From Cantharellus purpuraceus (lineage: Eukaryota > Basidiomycota > Agaricomycetes > Cantharellales > Hydnaceae): a DNA stretch of 64,000 nucleotides. The DNA is taken from assembly GCA_025174535.1 (NCBI GenBank), contig JALBUN010000034.1, forward strand, positions 642,001 through 706,000, written 5' to 3'. Below, piece by piece: positions 1 through 11,030 of this stretch. The translations under genes and the position numbers were made by a program. Within the stretch, counting starts at the first letter, position 1; each line of letters begins with the position of its first letter. The notes below the pieces were generated by a model, which saw only the letters and a list, made by a program, of their open reading frames with translations, made no database searches and had not been told where the DNA came from.

Positions 1-1401
1 TGGATCCATTGAGTGCTTCAGATCTAGAGTGGTTGCAAAAGGATACACGCAGAAGGCAGGGATTGACTTCACGGAAACATTTGCCCCTGTTGTGAGATTC
101 AACATGCTCAGAGTGCTCCTGGCCATCACCGCCCTTGAGGATCTGGAATTGGACCAAGTCGACTTCAAATCTGCCTATTTGAATGGTGATATTGAAGAAG
201 AGGTCTACATGGAACTTCCAGAAGGGTACAAGCAGGGAGACAAGGTCGGGAGACTGAACAAGGCCATCTATGGAACCAGGCAAGGAGGAAACAGGTGGCA
301 TGCCAAACTGGATGACACTTTCCATCACATGGGATTCACCAGATCCAAAGTGGACAGCTGCCTTTACCTCTACATCCAAGGACCCATCAAAGTCTACATC
401 CCCGTCTATGTTGATGATCAGCTCATGACATGCAACAGTTGCACCCATCTTGACAAAGTAAAGCTTGAGCTGTCGCAACACTTCAAAATGAAGGACATGG
501 GACCTGCCAGGTACATTGTTGGTCTGGAAATCCACAGGGACAGGAGAAAGAGGACGTTGCACCTTAACCAGCACAAGTATGCACTGGATGTTTTGAAGCG
601 GTTCAACATGGAGAATTGCAAGCCAGTGTCTACCCCTCTTGATCCAGGCTGTCATCTCTCCAAGGATCTCTGTCCACAGTCAAAGGAGGACGTTGAGGCC
701 ATGAGAGGTGTTCCATACCTTGCCGCTGTTGGGAGCCTGAATTACCTTGCGATTGGAACCAGACCGGACATTGCACATGCAGTTGGTGAACTTTGCCAAT
801 TCAACTCAAATCCTGGTTTAGGTCATTGGAAGGCGGTGCAGCACATGCTCAAATATCTCAAGGGGACTACCGAACTGGGATTGACATATGGACCTCCAGA
901 CCCTGGCTCCCAAGCGATACTCCAGGCCTACTGTGATGCCAACTATGCAGGGGATGAGGATAGGAGACAGTCAACGACTGGATACGCCTTCTTCATTGGT
1001 GGAGCAGCAGTCAGTTGGAGCAGCAAATGACAACCAACAGTGGCAACATCCTCATCTGATGTTGAATACCAGCCAACTTGGCGGGACGTGAAGCCATGTG
1101 GTTGAAACAGTTGCTGACTAAACTTGGCTACCATCTTCCTCCAGTTACGCTTTATTGCGACAGCCAACCTGCCATTGCCATATCCAAGAACCCTGAACAT
1201 CACTCCAGGATGAAGCACATTGATGTCATGTATCACTGGTTGAGGGAAAAGGTGGAAAGGAGATTGCTGAAACTTCAGTTTGTGCCGACACATGAGATGG
1301 TAGCTGATGTGCTAACCAAGAGTCTGGTGCGTGCTAAGCATGTGAAGTTCAGAGATGGATTGGGTATTTGGAGCATTGAAGGGACGCTTCATTGAGGGGT
1401 G
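1..1401 (+). pseudogene. Ty1/copia retrotransposon 3' fragment: reverse transcriptase and RNase H, broken
   Basis: The first kilobase encodes the copia-type reverse transcriptase (RVT_2 family): VAKGYTQKAGIDFTETFAPV near the left edge, then VDFKSAYLNG, and the catalytic YVDD box as YVDDQLMTC around base 408. It runs into RNase H, with YCDANYAGD near 931 and TVATSS near 1040. After the AVSWSSK motif an in-frame TGA at 1028-1030 stops translation, and a one-base shift near 1075 moves the rest (REAMWLKQLL, HIDVMYHWLRE, DVLTKSL) to another frame, ending at a stop at 1393-1395. The 5' part of the element (gag, protease, integrase) lies outside the window, if present. The element is dead as it stands. 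Protein-family assignment is firm; whether the TGA arose from a CGA codon is inference. Confidence 0.93.
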
Positions 1402-1500
1402 TGTTGGAATGCACTGAAGGTCCCTGGAAAGTTTGGTATGATATGGATTATTCTGTGAGAAGATATGAGTGTTTTATGTGTTACAATTTCGCTTTTTTGC
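1402..1500 (+). repeat. Truncated 3' LTR start of the + strand copia element
   Basis: A purine-rich tract (GAGGGG, 1394-1399) directly after the RNase H stop is followed by TGTTGGAATG, the usual start of a copia LTR after its polypurine tract. About 100 bases can be assigned before the sequence changes into the opposite-strand copia remnant, so the LTR is cut off. The right-hand border is approximate because no second LTR copy is in the window for comparison. Confidence 0.55.
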
Positions 1501-1554
1501 TGAGTTTGTATTTTGGCTTATCTAATAACATACAACTTCGCTTTTGAGCTCTAC

Positions 1555-3178
1555 ACATAATGGTAAGAACTTCATTTGCTGCATGTGCTGCTTCAGTTTT
1601 ATCCCATTCACTATGATAGAGGCCATCTTTAAAGGGGATTCTAGCAACAATCCTTTTAGTTTTATCATGTATGGTGCAAGCTCCATTGCCAAATGTGGCT
1701 GAGTAGCCAGCGCGATCCACAAGCCCGATTGAGATGAGTGTCATCCCAATATCTGGTGCAAACAGCATGTCTTTTAACACAATTGTTCCCCTTTTTTTAT
1801 CTGCTGGGATGCTAATTTTTAGGTCTCCACAACCAACAGCTTGGAAGGTACGTTTGTTTGCAGCATTAATGGCTTTTGGTGGAATTGACACATAATTATA
1901 AAGGAGATGGTGATAAGGTGATATGTCTTGTGGCTCCAGAATCATATAGCTCTAGGATACATCCAGGGCTCACAGATTCAGTGAGTGCTACAGCACCAAT
2001 GTTAATTGATGTGAATGCGACAGGCTCGTTGTCTTCAACTAGTATCCAATTGATCTCAGATAATTCAGGGTTACGATCATTTGACATTGATGAAGGGGAT
2101 GGTGAGGCTTTATCTGAATTATCATCATCGCTGGTGCTTGGGGCAGTTAGATTCACATTTGAATCATCTAGCTCTTCAAGTGATCCACCCTCGAATAAAT
2201 CTTCGATAAAGCCTTCGGTGGTTGCAATCCAGCAACCATCTTCAACACTTGCTGCTTGGTTTGCAGCATGACTATTTCCCTTCCTTTTAAGACCTCTTTT
2301 GATATGTGGGCCTCTTGGCCTTCTTTACCACCGCCTTTTTCCCAGCAGTCAGCCCTATAATGACCACGTTTGTGACAGTTATGACATTCAGCATTCTTCT
2401 TTGGGCTACTACTGCTGCTCAGATCATTTTTGCCATTCCTATTGGACGTGGAAAATGCAGCATCTTTAGTAGCTGGCTTCTCATCATGTATGTGGCATCA
2501 TTCATATTCCTGGATCGCCTTGGTAATGTAATTATCAGAACTCAAGGGATTTCCAGCTTGTTGAGCAGCATCACCAAGCGTCGTTAATAGAATCTGGTAT
2601 GATTTGGGTAATGAAAGTATGATCATTGAGGAATAATCGTCCTCACTGGGCGGTGTTCCCATACCAGAGAGTCGTTCATATAGGTGTCGGATTGAGTCAA
2701 GGTGAACAGAAATATTATCCCTGTCATTTGCCCTCTTTTCCAACATCCTTCTGCGTAGATCCACTTGGACCATACAGGTCTTCCCTTCGAACTCATTGCA
2801 AAGGGACTTCCACATCTCAGCCGCTGTTTCACAGTGGCTGATTTTCATCAACATGGAATCCTCAATGCTACTGGCCAATTGGGCACGTACAAGGTACTTG
2901 CATTGGTTCCATTTGTCAAACACATTTTCATAGTCTGACAACGCCTTCCTATCTTCCTCAGTCCACTTTTGTACATCCATAGAACTCAGAGTTGGATGTT
3001 CTGGTGCCATGGCTGTCCCCTGAAGACATTCAGTCAGTCCACGACTGGCAATCGCATATATCATGCGAGTCTTGTATGCAACCCAATTAGAGCCGTCATT
3101 CGCAAGCTTGGGGACATGAAACAAGGTTTCATCTTTGCTAAGAATAAGGGTGGACATGGCAGGTTTGCTGGGGCCCAT
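1555..3178 (-). pseudogene. Second Ty1/copia element: gag, zinc knuckle and protease, truncated and broken
   Basis: Read on the minus strand from 3178, a copia-type Gag (UBN2/gag-polypeptide family) begins MGPSKPAMSTLILSKDE and runs to about 2498, where a TGA interrupts it. The same frame then gives a CCHC zinc knuckle, CHNCHKRGHYRADC (about 2345-2390). After a frame change comes the retroviral-type aspartic protease with the active-site motif LYDSGATRHI (about 1905-1935), and a further shift leads to the protease C-terminal part (VGCGDLKISIPA, MLFAPDIGMTLISIG). Similarity stops near 1555 (AANEVLTI), just where the integrase region should begin; integrase, RT and RNase H are missing. Its strand and LTR start differ from the neighbouring + strand copia fragment, so these are two elements. 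Confidence 0.9.
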
Positions 3179-3196
3179 AACCTGATGATTATGGGA

Positions 3197-3513
3197 TGTG
3201 AGAGAAAGGCTTTTGAATATGAAACTTCAGTTGTGCAGGGAGCAAACAACTATTACATTCAGTAGTTACCTTTTGAATATGAACTACATGGTTTGCTCAA
3301 TATAATTATATGAGAGAAATAAAATTGGTGCGTACACTTCAGTTGTGCGGGGAGCAAACAACTGAAGTGGCTAGTATAGTAATACGATGCTTATATTTTG
3401 TCACACTGAAACATAAAAAGGGGTCATATGCACGGCCCTTATATGTGTATGTTTGTGGTCATTGTGTTTTGTGGTTCCAATGTTTCGTCTTCATCGATCT
3501 TGATAATCCAACA
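3197..3513 (-). repeat. 5' LTR of the minus-strand copia element
   Basis: On the minus strand this 317-base stretch starts TGTTGGATTATC and ends CTCTCACA, so it has the TG...CA ends of an LTR. It sits just upstream of the copia gag start (3178), with the short leader ATCATCAGGTTATGG in between. A TATA-like ATATAAGG lies inside at about 3436-3447. It contains a near-repeated 25-base segment (3223-3249 and 3338-3363), the second of which forms an inverted repeat. No second LTR copy is available, so the borders rest on position and end motifs. Confidence 0.6.
3338..3370. repeat. Inverted repeat (hairpin) inside the copia LTR
   Basis: ACTTCAGTTGT is followed by an 11-base spacer and then ACAACTGAAGT, a perfect 11-base inverted repeat. 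The left arm plus spacer recurs with one change at 3223-3249 but without the right arm, so the palindrome is specific to this copy. Confidence 0.7.
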
Positions 3514-4119
3514 CATTGGACACAAGCAGCTAGTCAATTGAACTCAACTAGATACTTAGTGATCCTCTGGTTATCACGCATTCAGAGATTCTTGAGTTCA
3601 GCCTCAGCTTCAGCCTCTGGGTCATGGGGTCCAAAATTGGTCTTCAATTCAGACACGAACTTGGAATAGTCGTCTAGCCAAGAGGCTTCGGAATCAGAGG
3701 TCAGGGTAGGTTTGAACCAATCAAGTGCAGTTCCCTTTAAATAAGATAGAGCATAAGTAACTTTAGCACTATCATCGGAGAACACATCAGGATGGTCTCA
3801 GAAATTGAGGGTGCATTGCATAAGGAAGGGCTGGAGTTTGCAGGAATTGGATCCATCAAAGGTATCTGGTTCTTGGACCTTGGTCCAAGCAGAGGACTTC
3901 TTCAGAGACAATATGCAATTAATTAGCCAACATACTGAGGGCTTCTGCAAGGTTAGGGACTGGGATGGATGAGGGATTGGCTGGAGGAGTGCCTTCCTGG
4001 AGTTCAGCCTCAAGCTCCTGATTGGATACTGGAGCTTCTCCAGGGACTTCCTCAAGGGTAGCAGGTGGTACTCCCACTTGGATAGAGGTTTGGGCACTTC
4101 TGGGGGGCATGATGATCAA
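3514..4119 (-). pseudogene. Ty3/gypsy retrotransposon gag fragment, interrupted by the copia insertion and by stop codons
   Basis: Minus-strand reading from 4119 gives a Pro/Glu-rich Gag N-terminus (IQVGVPPATLEEVPGE), then after a frame break the typical fungal gypsy Gag core: EPDTFDGSN, LQPFLMQCTLNF, DDSAKVTYALSYLKG, TALDWFKPTL and TNFGPHDPEAEAEAELKNL. Stops interrupt the frame after CTLNF (about 3797-3799), after LKNL (about 3582-3584) and after VEFN. The coding similarity runs up to base 3514 and is then cut by the LTR of the copia element, so that element inserted into this gag. Everything downstream (protease, RT, integrase) is absent here. Gag family identity is clear; function is lost. 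Confidence 0.87.
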
Positions 4120-4290
4120 GGGTAGTAGTTCATATATACTGTTAAGGTCTGAGAAACTAGAGGTTCAATGAAGTAACCAGAGTTCAAATGCTAGTGATGT
4201 AGGGGAGGGGACTTTACTGTTCCAGTTCAACCAGAGACAGAATGGGGCAATAGCTATTGAGTTGGATCGAGTGGACTTGGCTTCAACTTG

Positions 4291-4736
4291 TGTGTTGTGC
4301 CCCCTTGGATTGTCAGTCCAATATTTCAGAGTTCAGAGTATGGAGTTGGATCAAGGATCCAGAGTTTGACTTGTCAAGAAAGTACTTGTCAAGAAGCTAG
4401 CAACCAAGAAGTTGATGGGGCAAATCTTAGTTGATATACAAACTACTGTAACAGAGAGTAGCCTGTATAAGTATGTGGAGAATTGAATGATAAAACTAAA
4501 AGTGATAAGACAGATATGGAGTACAACATGGAAAGGAGTTTGGAGTTTGGACCCAAGTCTGAACTAATACTAAGCAATATGAAAGAAGAAGGTTTGTTGT
4601 AACCCATAAGAAGAAACTACTTATAAGGAGAACAATAATGGAGTTTGGAGTTGACAGAGGTGGAGTTGACAGAGGTGGAGTAGAGGGAGATGGAGATGGA
4701 GTCCAGAGATTGGACGTGGTTTTACAGGATGTAACA
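4291..4736 (-). repeat. 5' LTR of the Ty3/gypsy element
   Basis: On the minus strand this segment begins TGTTACATCC and ends GGCACAACACA, the TGTNACATCC...CA form usual for fungal gypsy LTRs, and it lies upstream of the gag remnant with a leader of about 170 bases (4120-4290). A TATA-like TCCTTATAAG occurs near 4618-4628. A 16-base unit containing GGAGTTGACAGAGGT is repeated in tandem at about 4648-4680. I could not recognise a standard primer-binding site next to the inner border, so that border is approximate. Confidence 0.55.
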
Positions 4737-4740
4737 CCCA

Positions 4741-4824
4741 CCAGACATGGTGATCACCTGAAATACCACCAGATGTGATGACCACCTGAAATACCACCAG
4801 ATGTGATGACCACCTGAGCCAAGG
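4741..4824. repeat. 28-bp tandem repeat, three imperfect copies
   Basis: Copies start at 4741, 4769 and 4797. The second reads CCAGATGTGATGACCACCTG followed by AAATACCA; the first has CATGGTGATC in place of TGTGATGACC, and the third decays after its first 20 bases. The array begins only five bases outside the gypsy LTR border. Confidence 0.85.
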
Positions 4825-5301
4825 TTATGTTGTGTCCACCTAATTGGGTCCTTCCGCAGGAAGGGGTACTCTAGTGCTCTCTAATAGCTACACATGCATC
4901 TATTACTCAAGCATCTTGAGGCAACTAGAAGTGGTGACGTGGATGTCGCCAGTACAAGTGTCACACATCAAGCTTTGATTTTGCAATTTTGACCGTGCCC
5001 CTCTGGCAAACCTCGCCCCCTCCACTCCCTATATTATATTTGCTTGTGCCTGTGGTGGTGGAATCTTCGGCCCAATATCCTGCACGCGAGGCACTCAAGC
5101 CACGTGGACAAGTTCAGGTGATGCTGGCTGAGTGCTCCTCTCCCTATTGTAGACAAAGATAATCAGTTTATTAGGTAGCTAGGATTTTAGGACTACGGAT
5201 AGGCATCCACTATATTACAACACAAGTAAAATAACACGAGTTGCCACAACAAAAGAATTGGTCGCAGCAATATCAAAACGGAGGAAAACCAGCACTGCAG
5301 T
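4825..5301. other. Non-coding stretch between retroelements and the HIRA gene
   Basis: No convincing open reading frame or RNA gene is visible. The part next to 5301 should be the 3' untranslated region of the HIRA gene. The rest is unassigned. Confidence 0.5.
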
Positions 5302-8300
5302 CTACCATTCTTCAACCGCGGATCGGCGAAATACATCTTGCCAGTCCATCCCCAGCTTGGCGAGCGTCTTGCTTCGAGCTGGAAGACCCAAGCATTTAAA
5401 AAATCAAAGCCGGATAAAAGTGGTAAAGTCAATACGTACCAAAGATAGACAGCACATCCTTCAGTAAATCTCGCTTCGACAACCCCACCACCGTCGGCTC
5501 CCATCGTTCCTCCTTGTTAGGCCGCCTGCAGATGTATTAGCTAAGAGAAGCACACCACGAACAAAGAAAAAGATCCACAACACACGCACCAATAGACCGG
5601 CCCGAACAATTCCCGAACAAGTTCCTCAGCCTTGCCTCTAAACCCTTCCTCTGCCAGCTTCTTCGCGTACAACAAGAGACTGTGTTTGAACTCCCCAGGA
5701 CTATCCAGCAGCATTGCCGCACTTTGGCGCTCCTCCAAATGTCCCAGAGTCTTTGCCGCGGTCCACCATTGCGGTCTCTCCGCGTTCGTCTCATTTTCGT
5801 CGGAAACCTTCAGCTCACTGATTCCCGCCTCGAGAATGGCAATAATACCGCGTGACGTGGCATTATTGCTGTTCCGCTGTCGGCCTGTCCACGCGTCAGA
5901 CCCATCGGCCCACCAGCCCTCGCTGATCTTAACCCAGGACATGAGTGATACATCGTACGAGTGAGCAACTCCTGATGAAAGGTTGATGATGGGTGCCCCG
6001 TTGAATCTGACGCCAACGTTGACAATCGTGATCTCGGGTTGAACAAATAGGGGAAGGATAGACGTGGGTGGAAACACAGCCTTTTGGGCTTTGATGTTCC
6101 TGCGGACTGATTAGCAAGGGCTGTATGAGAGAAGAATGAGATACTCACCATACAGTCAGATCGCCAGACGCTGTGATAGCCATCAAGCACGCCTTGGCAG
6201 CCTCGAGGAATGCGATAGGCGTGGAAAGAGTGATAGTCGGCATCATCCTACACATACATGGTCAGTAAAAAGTTCGTCAGAGCTATCATGGCCGATTCTC
6301 ACTTTCGACCAGTATGAGTATACACATTAAGAGAGCCATCCGCCATCGCGACAGCACAAAATACATTTGTCACAGAGAGGCCAATCGCCGGCGACGGCAA
6401 GTAATCGAGCCACTGCGTCTGCTTCCCACTCACAAACAGTACTTCCGTTGGCCCTACACAAACCTCTTCAGCGGCCCCGTACAAAGAAGACTTACATGTA
6501 CACTTACTGCCGTCCTCAAAGTTGCTTCCCTCCAACACATCCTCGCTGCCTTCTACTCGTACACTAATATACGTTTTGACGCTCGGCACGCCTAAAACGT
6601 GCTCTCTGCCGTTCGCACCACCCTTCACATTCGTCGCGGCCCCGCCTCCTAGTGCGATGGGGCCACTTCCGTCCTGACTCGAAGATATCTCCCTCACAGG
6701 CCCCACCTCTCTCACACGATCGCCACCCAGTGTCCGTGCCCTACCTCTAGGCACATCCACGTCAATATCTCCAGCCTTCCTTTTGCCCTTGCCCTTTGCT
6801 TCCGGACCATATGCATCAATCGTCGGCAATCCTCCCATCATAGAGTCTTCCACAGACGCCGAACGCGATATATCCATCCCCTGACTCTGCGGCGGGACGT
6901 AGAAAGGTGACCCGGTATGTACATTGTTGCTAAAGGGTGCTGAGGGTTGGATCCATTGCCCATGTTGCGGTTGAAGGTGTGCGTGCCCATAGTGAGCGTG
7001 TCCCGCCGTATTCCCAAGCACAGGCATGGTCACACTCTGAAGCGGGGGTGCTGGGAGGCGGATCTCGCCCCCGCTCATATCGTACGCCTGATCGTAGCCG
7101 TGGCTCATATGGATCATCCCTGGAAGGCCCGGACCCGACATGGTTGACTGCGAAGGGCCAGGTTGAGGATATGATATGGTAGCGGAAGGGCCAATCTGGC
7201 TGGAAGGCGTAGTGAGGGACGCAACAAACGTTGGCTTGATGCGCTTTTTGCCCCTACGCGCTACCAGATGATTTACCTCGCTGTTTCCGTTCACCGTGGC
7301 GTTCGGGCCGAAGCCGTCAGATTGCGACTGGACGCCGACGGCCATGGCATGTGGATCATGGGCATGATGCGCTGCCGGAGGCTGGGGCTGAGGAGGCAAC
7401 TGCTGCTGTGGGAAACGTGTCGGTAATGGTGGAGGTACAAACCCAAATTTCTGGAGATACTGTTGTTGCACGGATCGTGGCGCAATGCCTTCCAGTTCAT
7501 CAGGGTGAAAATCGAAAACGGCAATCGAACCGTCCGAGGAACATGCATACAGTGTTAGACCATCGAATGACCTGAGGTTATAGTTCATTATCTTGAAGTC
7601 GCTAGCACAATGAACATTATTTCTTACCAGCTTAGATCTAGTATCTGACGCTCAAACACGTTTCGAGCCACGATCAATGGTCGGGCACTCTTCGTCTGCC
7701 ACACACTTACGCTTCGATCATCCGCTCCTAATGCGACAACCTAACCGCTCATGAACACTAACTAAAGCACCAACGACAGTGTCCAACGCACTGAACAAAT
7801 GTTGCTTGTCGCCACCGGGCCCTAGAATCAGATCAATGCGACATAACAGTGTCGCATCAAATAAAAACTCACGCCAGTTTTCAACACCTCGGGGTTCCTC
7901 AAAAATATGTGAGGATTGTATGCAGCAACCTCGACTGTATTTTCATGACCAACAAGTGAAATCTCCGAAGTCCATGTCTGGCGCGCGATTACCGCAGCCA
8001 CAAACACGGCACCCTTGTTGTTCATTGCATTAGATGCCGTGATATGCGCACCATCAGGTGACCAGCTACAGGCAATGAGTTGAGTGAGATTTGATCAACA
8101 CTAATCTAGCTTAACACACCTCAATCGCCTGAAGAATGTGCTCCCGGGACTCTCCCTGAACGGTTTATCAATGCTAGCCTCAAGTCCCCAATCAGTCGTG
8201 CGCCAGATCTTGACTGTCTTGTCGTCCGACTATAAGAGCAGATACAGCTCTTAACCTCGATTCCGTTGTATCTGAACTCGGATTGAAATGCTCACCTGCG

Positions 8301-9196
8301 TTGCAAGGAACTCGCCAACAGGGTCCCAACACACACCCTTCACAAAGCCTTGGTGTAGTTCAAGCCGAATAAGTTGTTCTGTAACCAGATGAATGAGAAC
8401 ATGATATGTATAGTCAGAAATTGGGCACGCGCACGAAGTGTTAGTCCACACCACACAATGACCATAGAATCAAGGCCAACTGAAGCGAGGTATCTGTCAT
8501 CTGATGACCAAGCAAGATCGGTCACATCTTGACGCAAAGTTAGAGCGATTCATTTAGCAAGGTCATGTAACGTACCGCTCTCATGTCCAGGTAATCGTTT
8601 GAGAGCTTTCCAACCCTCAATATTCACTTCATCTGAACCCCATACCCGTCCTGCACCCGAGCTGTGTGTAGTCAAAGAAGGCGTAAGTAACGCAGCTGAC
8701 CAGAGAAAAAATAATGAAGAGTGAATAGCCCAATTTCATCCAAGTGCACGTGAAAGATAGCAGCATGAAACACTTACGGGTCTAAATCCCAAATCATGAC
8801 TACAGCATCATCACTTCCACTAGCAAGCCATTTTCCAGAATACGCCCATCTAACCGTTAAAACCGGGCCAGTGTGCATGGTCAGCGTGGAAAGATTCGTT
8901 GGAAATCCATTTTTATGTGCCTCTTCGCTCAATATTGGCTTTGTAGACCATATACGTATTTTAGCGTCTGCAAGGTAAGTTGAGGTGGAAAGGAAACAAT
9001 GCAAACTTGTTTGACGCACCGAGTCCGCCAGTTGCAATTCTACTTCCATCAGGGTGCACATGGATAGAGAAAATAGAGAGCCGCTTCTTGGTCTCCTTCT
9101 CGCCAACATCTGGCACCCAGGTGTAAATGATGAAATCAATGTTGAAATGTGAGGCACACCATGATGGATAACCCAAGACGGCTTGGTGAACTTCAT
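5302..9196 (-). CDS. HIRA/Hir1 histone H3.3-H4 chaperone subunit, WD40 protein
   Basis: Encodes the WD40 subunit of the HIR complex, which deposits histones H3-H4 independently of replication in the nucleus. The start at 9196 gives [12 protein letters not shown], matching HIRA's conserved N-terminus. A 50-nt intron (9110-9159) and a second one restore [20 protein letters not shown], the first WD repeat. Further exons give [39 protein letters not shown] and [11 protein letters not shown], the expected propeller blades. The exon 6299-7588 carries [18 protein letters not shown], the HIRA B-domain region, then a long His/Pro/Gln-rich linker. The C-terminal Hira domain follows (about 5590-6250), and two last small exons end in [14 protein letters not shown] and TAG at 5302-5304. 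Shares a 233-bp divergent promoter with the kinase-like gene at 9430. Family assignment is strong; some internal splice sites were not checked individually. Confidence 0.93.
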
Positions 9197-9429
9197 GAAG
9201 CACCTGTGCGAGACAGTGACGCTTGCTAGCTGCCGCGTTTACCAGTTGTACGAAACAACTGAGCGCAAGGCTTCAGTTCACCCAAGAGATACAAAGGAGA
9301 AAGATTACCCAATTTGACTATTTAAGGAATATAAGATATTAGCTAAGCTTCGTTAGTCAGCCCCGTTGCATCCGCTCTAACTCGCAGGCTCGTCCGGCGC
9401 TACAACATAACAGCTGGGTAATTCTTCAG

Positions 9430-10968
9430 ATGTCGACCACGAAGATTGGTGGTGACTATGGAGAGGTACGGGCGACTATCGACCTTGCAAGCCTCAATGA
9501 GTACTTGTTGGCTCAGGTGCCTGTGGTCCACTGTCCTGTAGCAGTGAAGCAGTTTAAGGTATAATCATGTCACTACAAGTAAGATAAGCTCATATTAAAA
9601 GCGATAGTTCGGCCAAGTAAGGACTATCTCAAATGTTAGTCGAAAAGGAGCTGAACTATAAACAAGTCCAACCCGACCTATTTTCTCACAGATGCAAGGT
9701 TAGTAAGTGTCGAGGTTTGTTGCAGGAAAAGGAGGTTTGCCGTCATTGAAACATTTTTTTTGGTTGAACAGTGGAAAACGCTTCGTCCTCCGGAAGAAGC
9801 CTGCGGGTCAGCTCCTCTCCTCTACTGCTCATCAGATTGAGCGTGAATACCGGGTGCTTGCTGCACTGCATGCCCACAACACCAACACGACGACCCCCCC
9901 TTCCTCTCGTGTGCCTGTGCCAGAGCCCATCACGCTGTGTGAGGATGCGACTGTCATTGGGACGTCATTTTATATGATGGAATTTCTAGAAGGGAGAATT
10001 TTCACGGACGTTTGTTGCAACCTATGCTCTCACGCTGCTGATGTCTTTGACTGACCACAAATTAAGATTACAATGCCTGGCTTGGATCCATCGGAAAGGC
10101 GCAATTAGTCAGTCCACACCGTTTGTATGTGGTCCCGATTCACATGGACATATTCTAGTTGGCTTGCTGCTGTTCGAGCATTGGCCACTGTTTCAACGCT
10201 TTCTCCTGCCAAGCTGGATCTCCTTGATTTCGGGCCCAATACTCCATATTTTCCCCGCCAAATTAAGTCGATGAGCAAGATATCCCAAGCGCAAGCCGCA
10301 GCAGTAGACAAAGAGTTGCATAAACCCATTGGTCCAATTCCTGATTTTGACATACTGATGGAGTGGTTCCGCAATAACCTCCCAGACGAGAGCAAGACAG
10401 ACCTTCGTCTAGTTCACGGAGACTATAAGCTTGACAATATGGTCTTTCATCCTACTGAGCCGCGTGTCATTGGGATTCTGGACTGGGAACTTTGCACGCT
10501 TGGGAGTCCAGTACGCGAGTAGGATATGTATTGACTACCTACTGACTAACCAAAGAGTTTCAGCTTGCCGACCTAGCAAATCTGACACAACCTTGGGCCG
10601 TTGATGTCAGTATGACAATAACGAGTTGGCGTGGCTTCAAGAATTCGACAGACGTACCTATTTCATTGGAAGAATTGGAGAGGGAGTACTGTCATCTGAT
10701 GGGTTACCCATTTCCTATCAAAGAGATGGTTTTTGCACGTAGCTGGATGCTGTTCAGGGTAGGCATCTCACGCACTGTTTTGCGTTGTGGATGGTCATCC
10801 CCCTTGCAGCTGTCGATAATCGCTCAGGGAATAGCGGCCCGATACGCAAGACGGCAAGCCAGTTCAGAGACAGCGTTCCTGAGTGTGGCTACGTTCCCTC
10901 GCATTGGTGCACTGGCTCGAAACATTCTGGAGGAGGAAGGCGCCCTTGGCCAGAAAGCCAAGCTTTGA
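9430..10968 (+). CDS. Aminoglycoside phosphotransferase-fold kinase (ACAD10/11 N-domain type)
   Basis: The ATG at 9430 begins [19 protein letters not shown]. Short exons splice into FGQ, then [10 protein letters not shown], then [15 protein letters not shown], the nucleotide-binding region of the APH-like kinase family, with the Lys of RKKP as the likely ATP ligand. The catalytic loop is [14 protein letters not shown] (about 10417-10458) and the Mg-binding motif is [14 protein letters not shown] (about 10471-10512). The protein ends [14 protein letters not shown] at 10968. An intron at 10108-10158 (donor GTCAGT) restores [17 protein letters not shown]. In animals this domain precedes the acyl-CoA dehydrogenase of ACAD10/11 and phosphorylates 4-hydroxy acids; here it stands alone, as is usual in fungi, so the substrate is unknown. 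Confidence 0.88.
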
Positions 10969-11030
10969 AGTTGCTGGAGGTGTGAACACCAAAATCGGTA
11001 ACTTCCGAAGTACATACCACGTCCTTTTTC

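Noticed and set aside
1876..2271. Plus-strand ORF of 131 codons rich in Ser
   Set aside because: It is the antisense of the copia gag-protease region and has no features of its own.
10097..10158. A GC-AG intron in the kinase-like gene (donor GCGCAA)
   Set aside because: A normal GT donor at 10108 (GTCAGT) gives [17 protein letters not shown], which fits the family better, so no unusual donor is needed.
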